This document shows positions 14,334-14,673 of a DNA stretch of 14,673 nt, piece after piece. The notes under the pieces were generated by a model that ran no database searches, was not told the DNA's origin, and worked only from the letters and a program-made list of their open reading frames with translations. This stretch comes from JBLIAZ01 sp047632015 (GTDB lineage: Bacteria; Bacteroidota; Bacteroidia; Flavobacteriales_C; GCA-002722245): positions 1-14,673 of the forward strand of contig JBLIBC010000037.1 of the NCBI GenBank assembly GCA_047632015.1. The letters run 5' to 3'. A program made the translations under genes and the position numbers. Each line of letters opens with the position of its first letter. The first letter of the stretch is position 1.

Positions 14334-14673
14334 TTATAAAGCAACAGAAGTTTTGAGTTTTCCGCTCTGAAACTTTAGCTTGTATAACGTACCGTTATTT
14401 TCAATTTCAGCTTCAAAAGGCTCGACTGTTATTTTTTGAGTTGTGGGAAACCAAACTTTTTTAACATCTGTGTTAGGCAGTAGCAGCATTCCGTCCAGAT
14501 TTCCATTGGTTCCAAACCTTTCGTAATCCCCCTTCCAAAATTTAGAATCAATTTCCGTTACAAGTTGATTGTTTGTATTTGAGATATCAGTTGTGGGCAT
14601 ACCAATTTCATTGATGCCCAGTGCCATAGGTAAATCAAAACTAGACGAGTTTGAATTGTTTAAATCATGACGA
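14334..14673 (-). CDS. Unrecognised protein, C-terminal fragment (5' end outside window)
   Basis: The frame is open from the right edge to the TAA at 14336-14334 and encodes about 112 residues. The frame continues past the first in-window ATG (14627) without a stop (RHDLNNSNSSSFDLP precedes it), so this is most likely the end of a longer gene and not a small complete one. The sequence is mixed, with FWKGDYERFGTNGNLDGMLLLP in the middle and beta-strand-like segments (ITVEPFEAEIENNGTLYKLKF) at the end. I cannot place it in a family. It ends 191 bp upstream of the secreted-protein gene on the same strand, with an inverted repeat directly after its stop. Confidence 0.68.
   Translation of the reverse strand, partial: RHDLNNSNSSSFDLPMALGINEIGMPTTDISNTNNQLVTEIDSKFWKGDYERFGTNGNLDGMLLLPNTDVKKVWFPTTQKITVEPFEAEIENNGTLYKLKFQSGKLKTSVAL

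Noticed and set aside
1..14673. Mobile elements, CRISPR, tRNA/rRNA, toxin-antitoxin or defence genes
   Set aside because: I found no transposase, integrase, spaced repeats, tRNA cloverleaf or defence-protein motifs; gene content looks like core chromosome.

Overview
The window is AT-rich, gene-dense DNA that looks like the chromosome of a Bacteroidota bacterium, most likely of the Flavobacteriales or a close order. The main evidence is a neighbouring pair of type IX secretion (T9SS) genes, porU and porV, and a predicted secreted peptidase with a T9SS-type C-terminal tail. A TAnnTTTG-type promoter -7 box, Bacteroidota-style OmpA and class I fumarase proteins, and a lack of clear Shine-Dalgarno sequences agree with this. 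I cannot name the species.

Layout, left to right. Positions 1-132 hold the C-terminal end of a LysM protein on the + strand, followed by a secreted OmpA-domain protein (166-1047). Converging on it is a minus-strand block, read right to left as porU (8338-4457), porV (4374-3145), ispF (3143-2664) and class I fumarase (2659-1055). porV, ispF and the fumarase gene are separated by only 1 and 4 nt, so they are probably one transcript. porV also appears to have its own promoter, next to an exact 9-bp inverted repeat. Divergent from porU is a stand-alone response-regulator receiver protein (8504-8923). It is followed by a non-coding stretch with a possible ECF-sigma promoter and a clear intrinsic terminator (9021-9052), then ttcA for tRNA thiolation (9094-9921). 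ttcA converges, with one base between stop codons, on an RluB/RsuA-type pseudouridine synthase (10909-9923). Divergent from that is a YraN/UPF0102 protein (10983-11348), which converges on an M28 zinc peptidase (12511-11357). Behind the peptidase on the minus strand are a five-helix membrane protein (13234-12581), an unrecognised secreted protein (14142-13276) and the 3' end of an unrecognised gene running off the right edge.

How the genes relate: PorU and PorV are the outer-membrane machinery that cleaves the C-terminal signal of T9SS cargo and attaches it to the surface. The M28 peptidase further right looks like one of its substrates. The remainder is mainly housekeeping: isoprenoid synthesis, TCA cycle, tRNA and rRNA modification, and cell envelope.

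I saw no tRNA, rRNA, insertion sequence, CRISPR array, prophage or toxin-antitoxin gene. No stretch longer than 300 bases lacks a gene; the longest gaps are 14143-14333, 8924-9093 and 8339-8503. I did not find a convincing new multi-gene system. The most interesting leads are in the non-coding DNA and the unrecognised genes at the right end.
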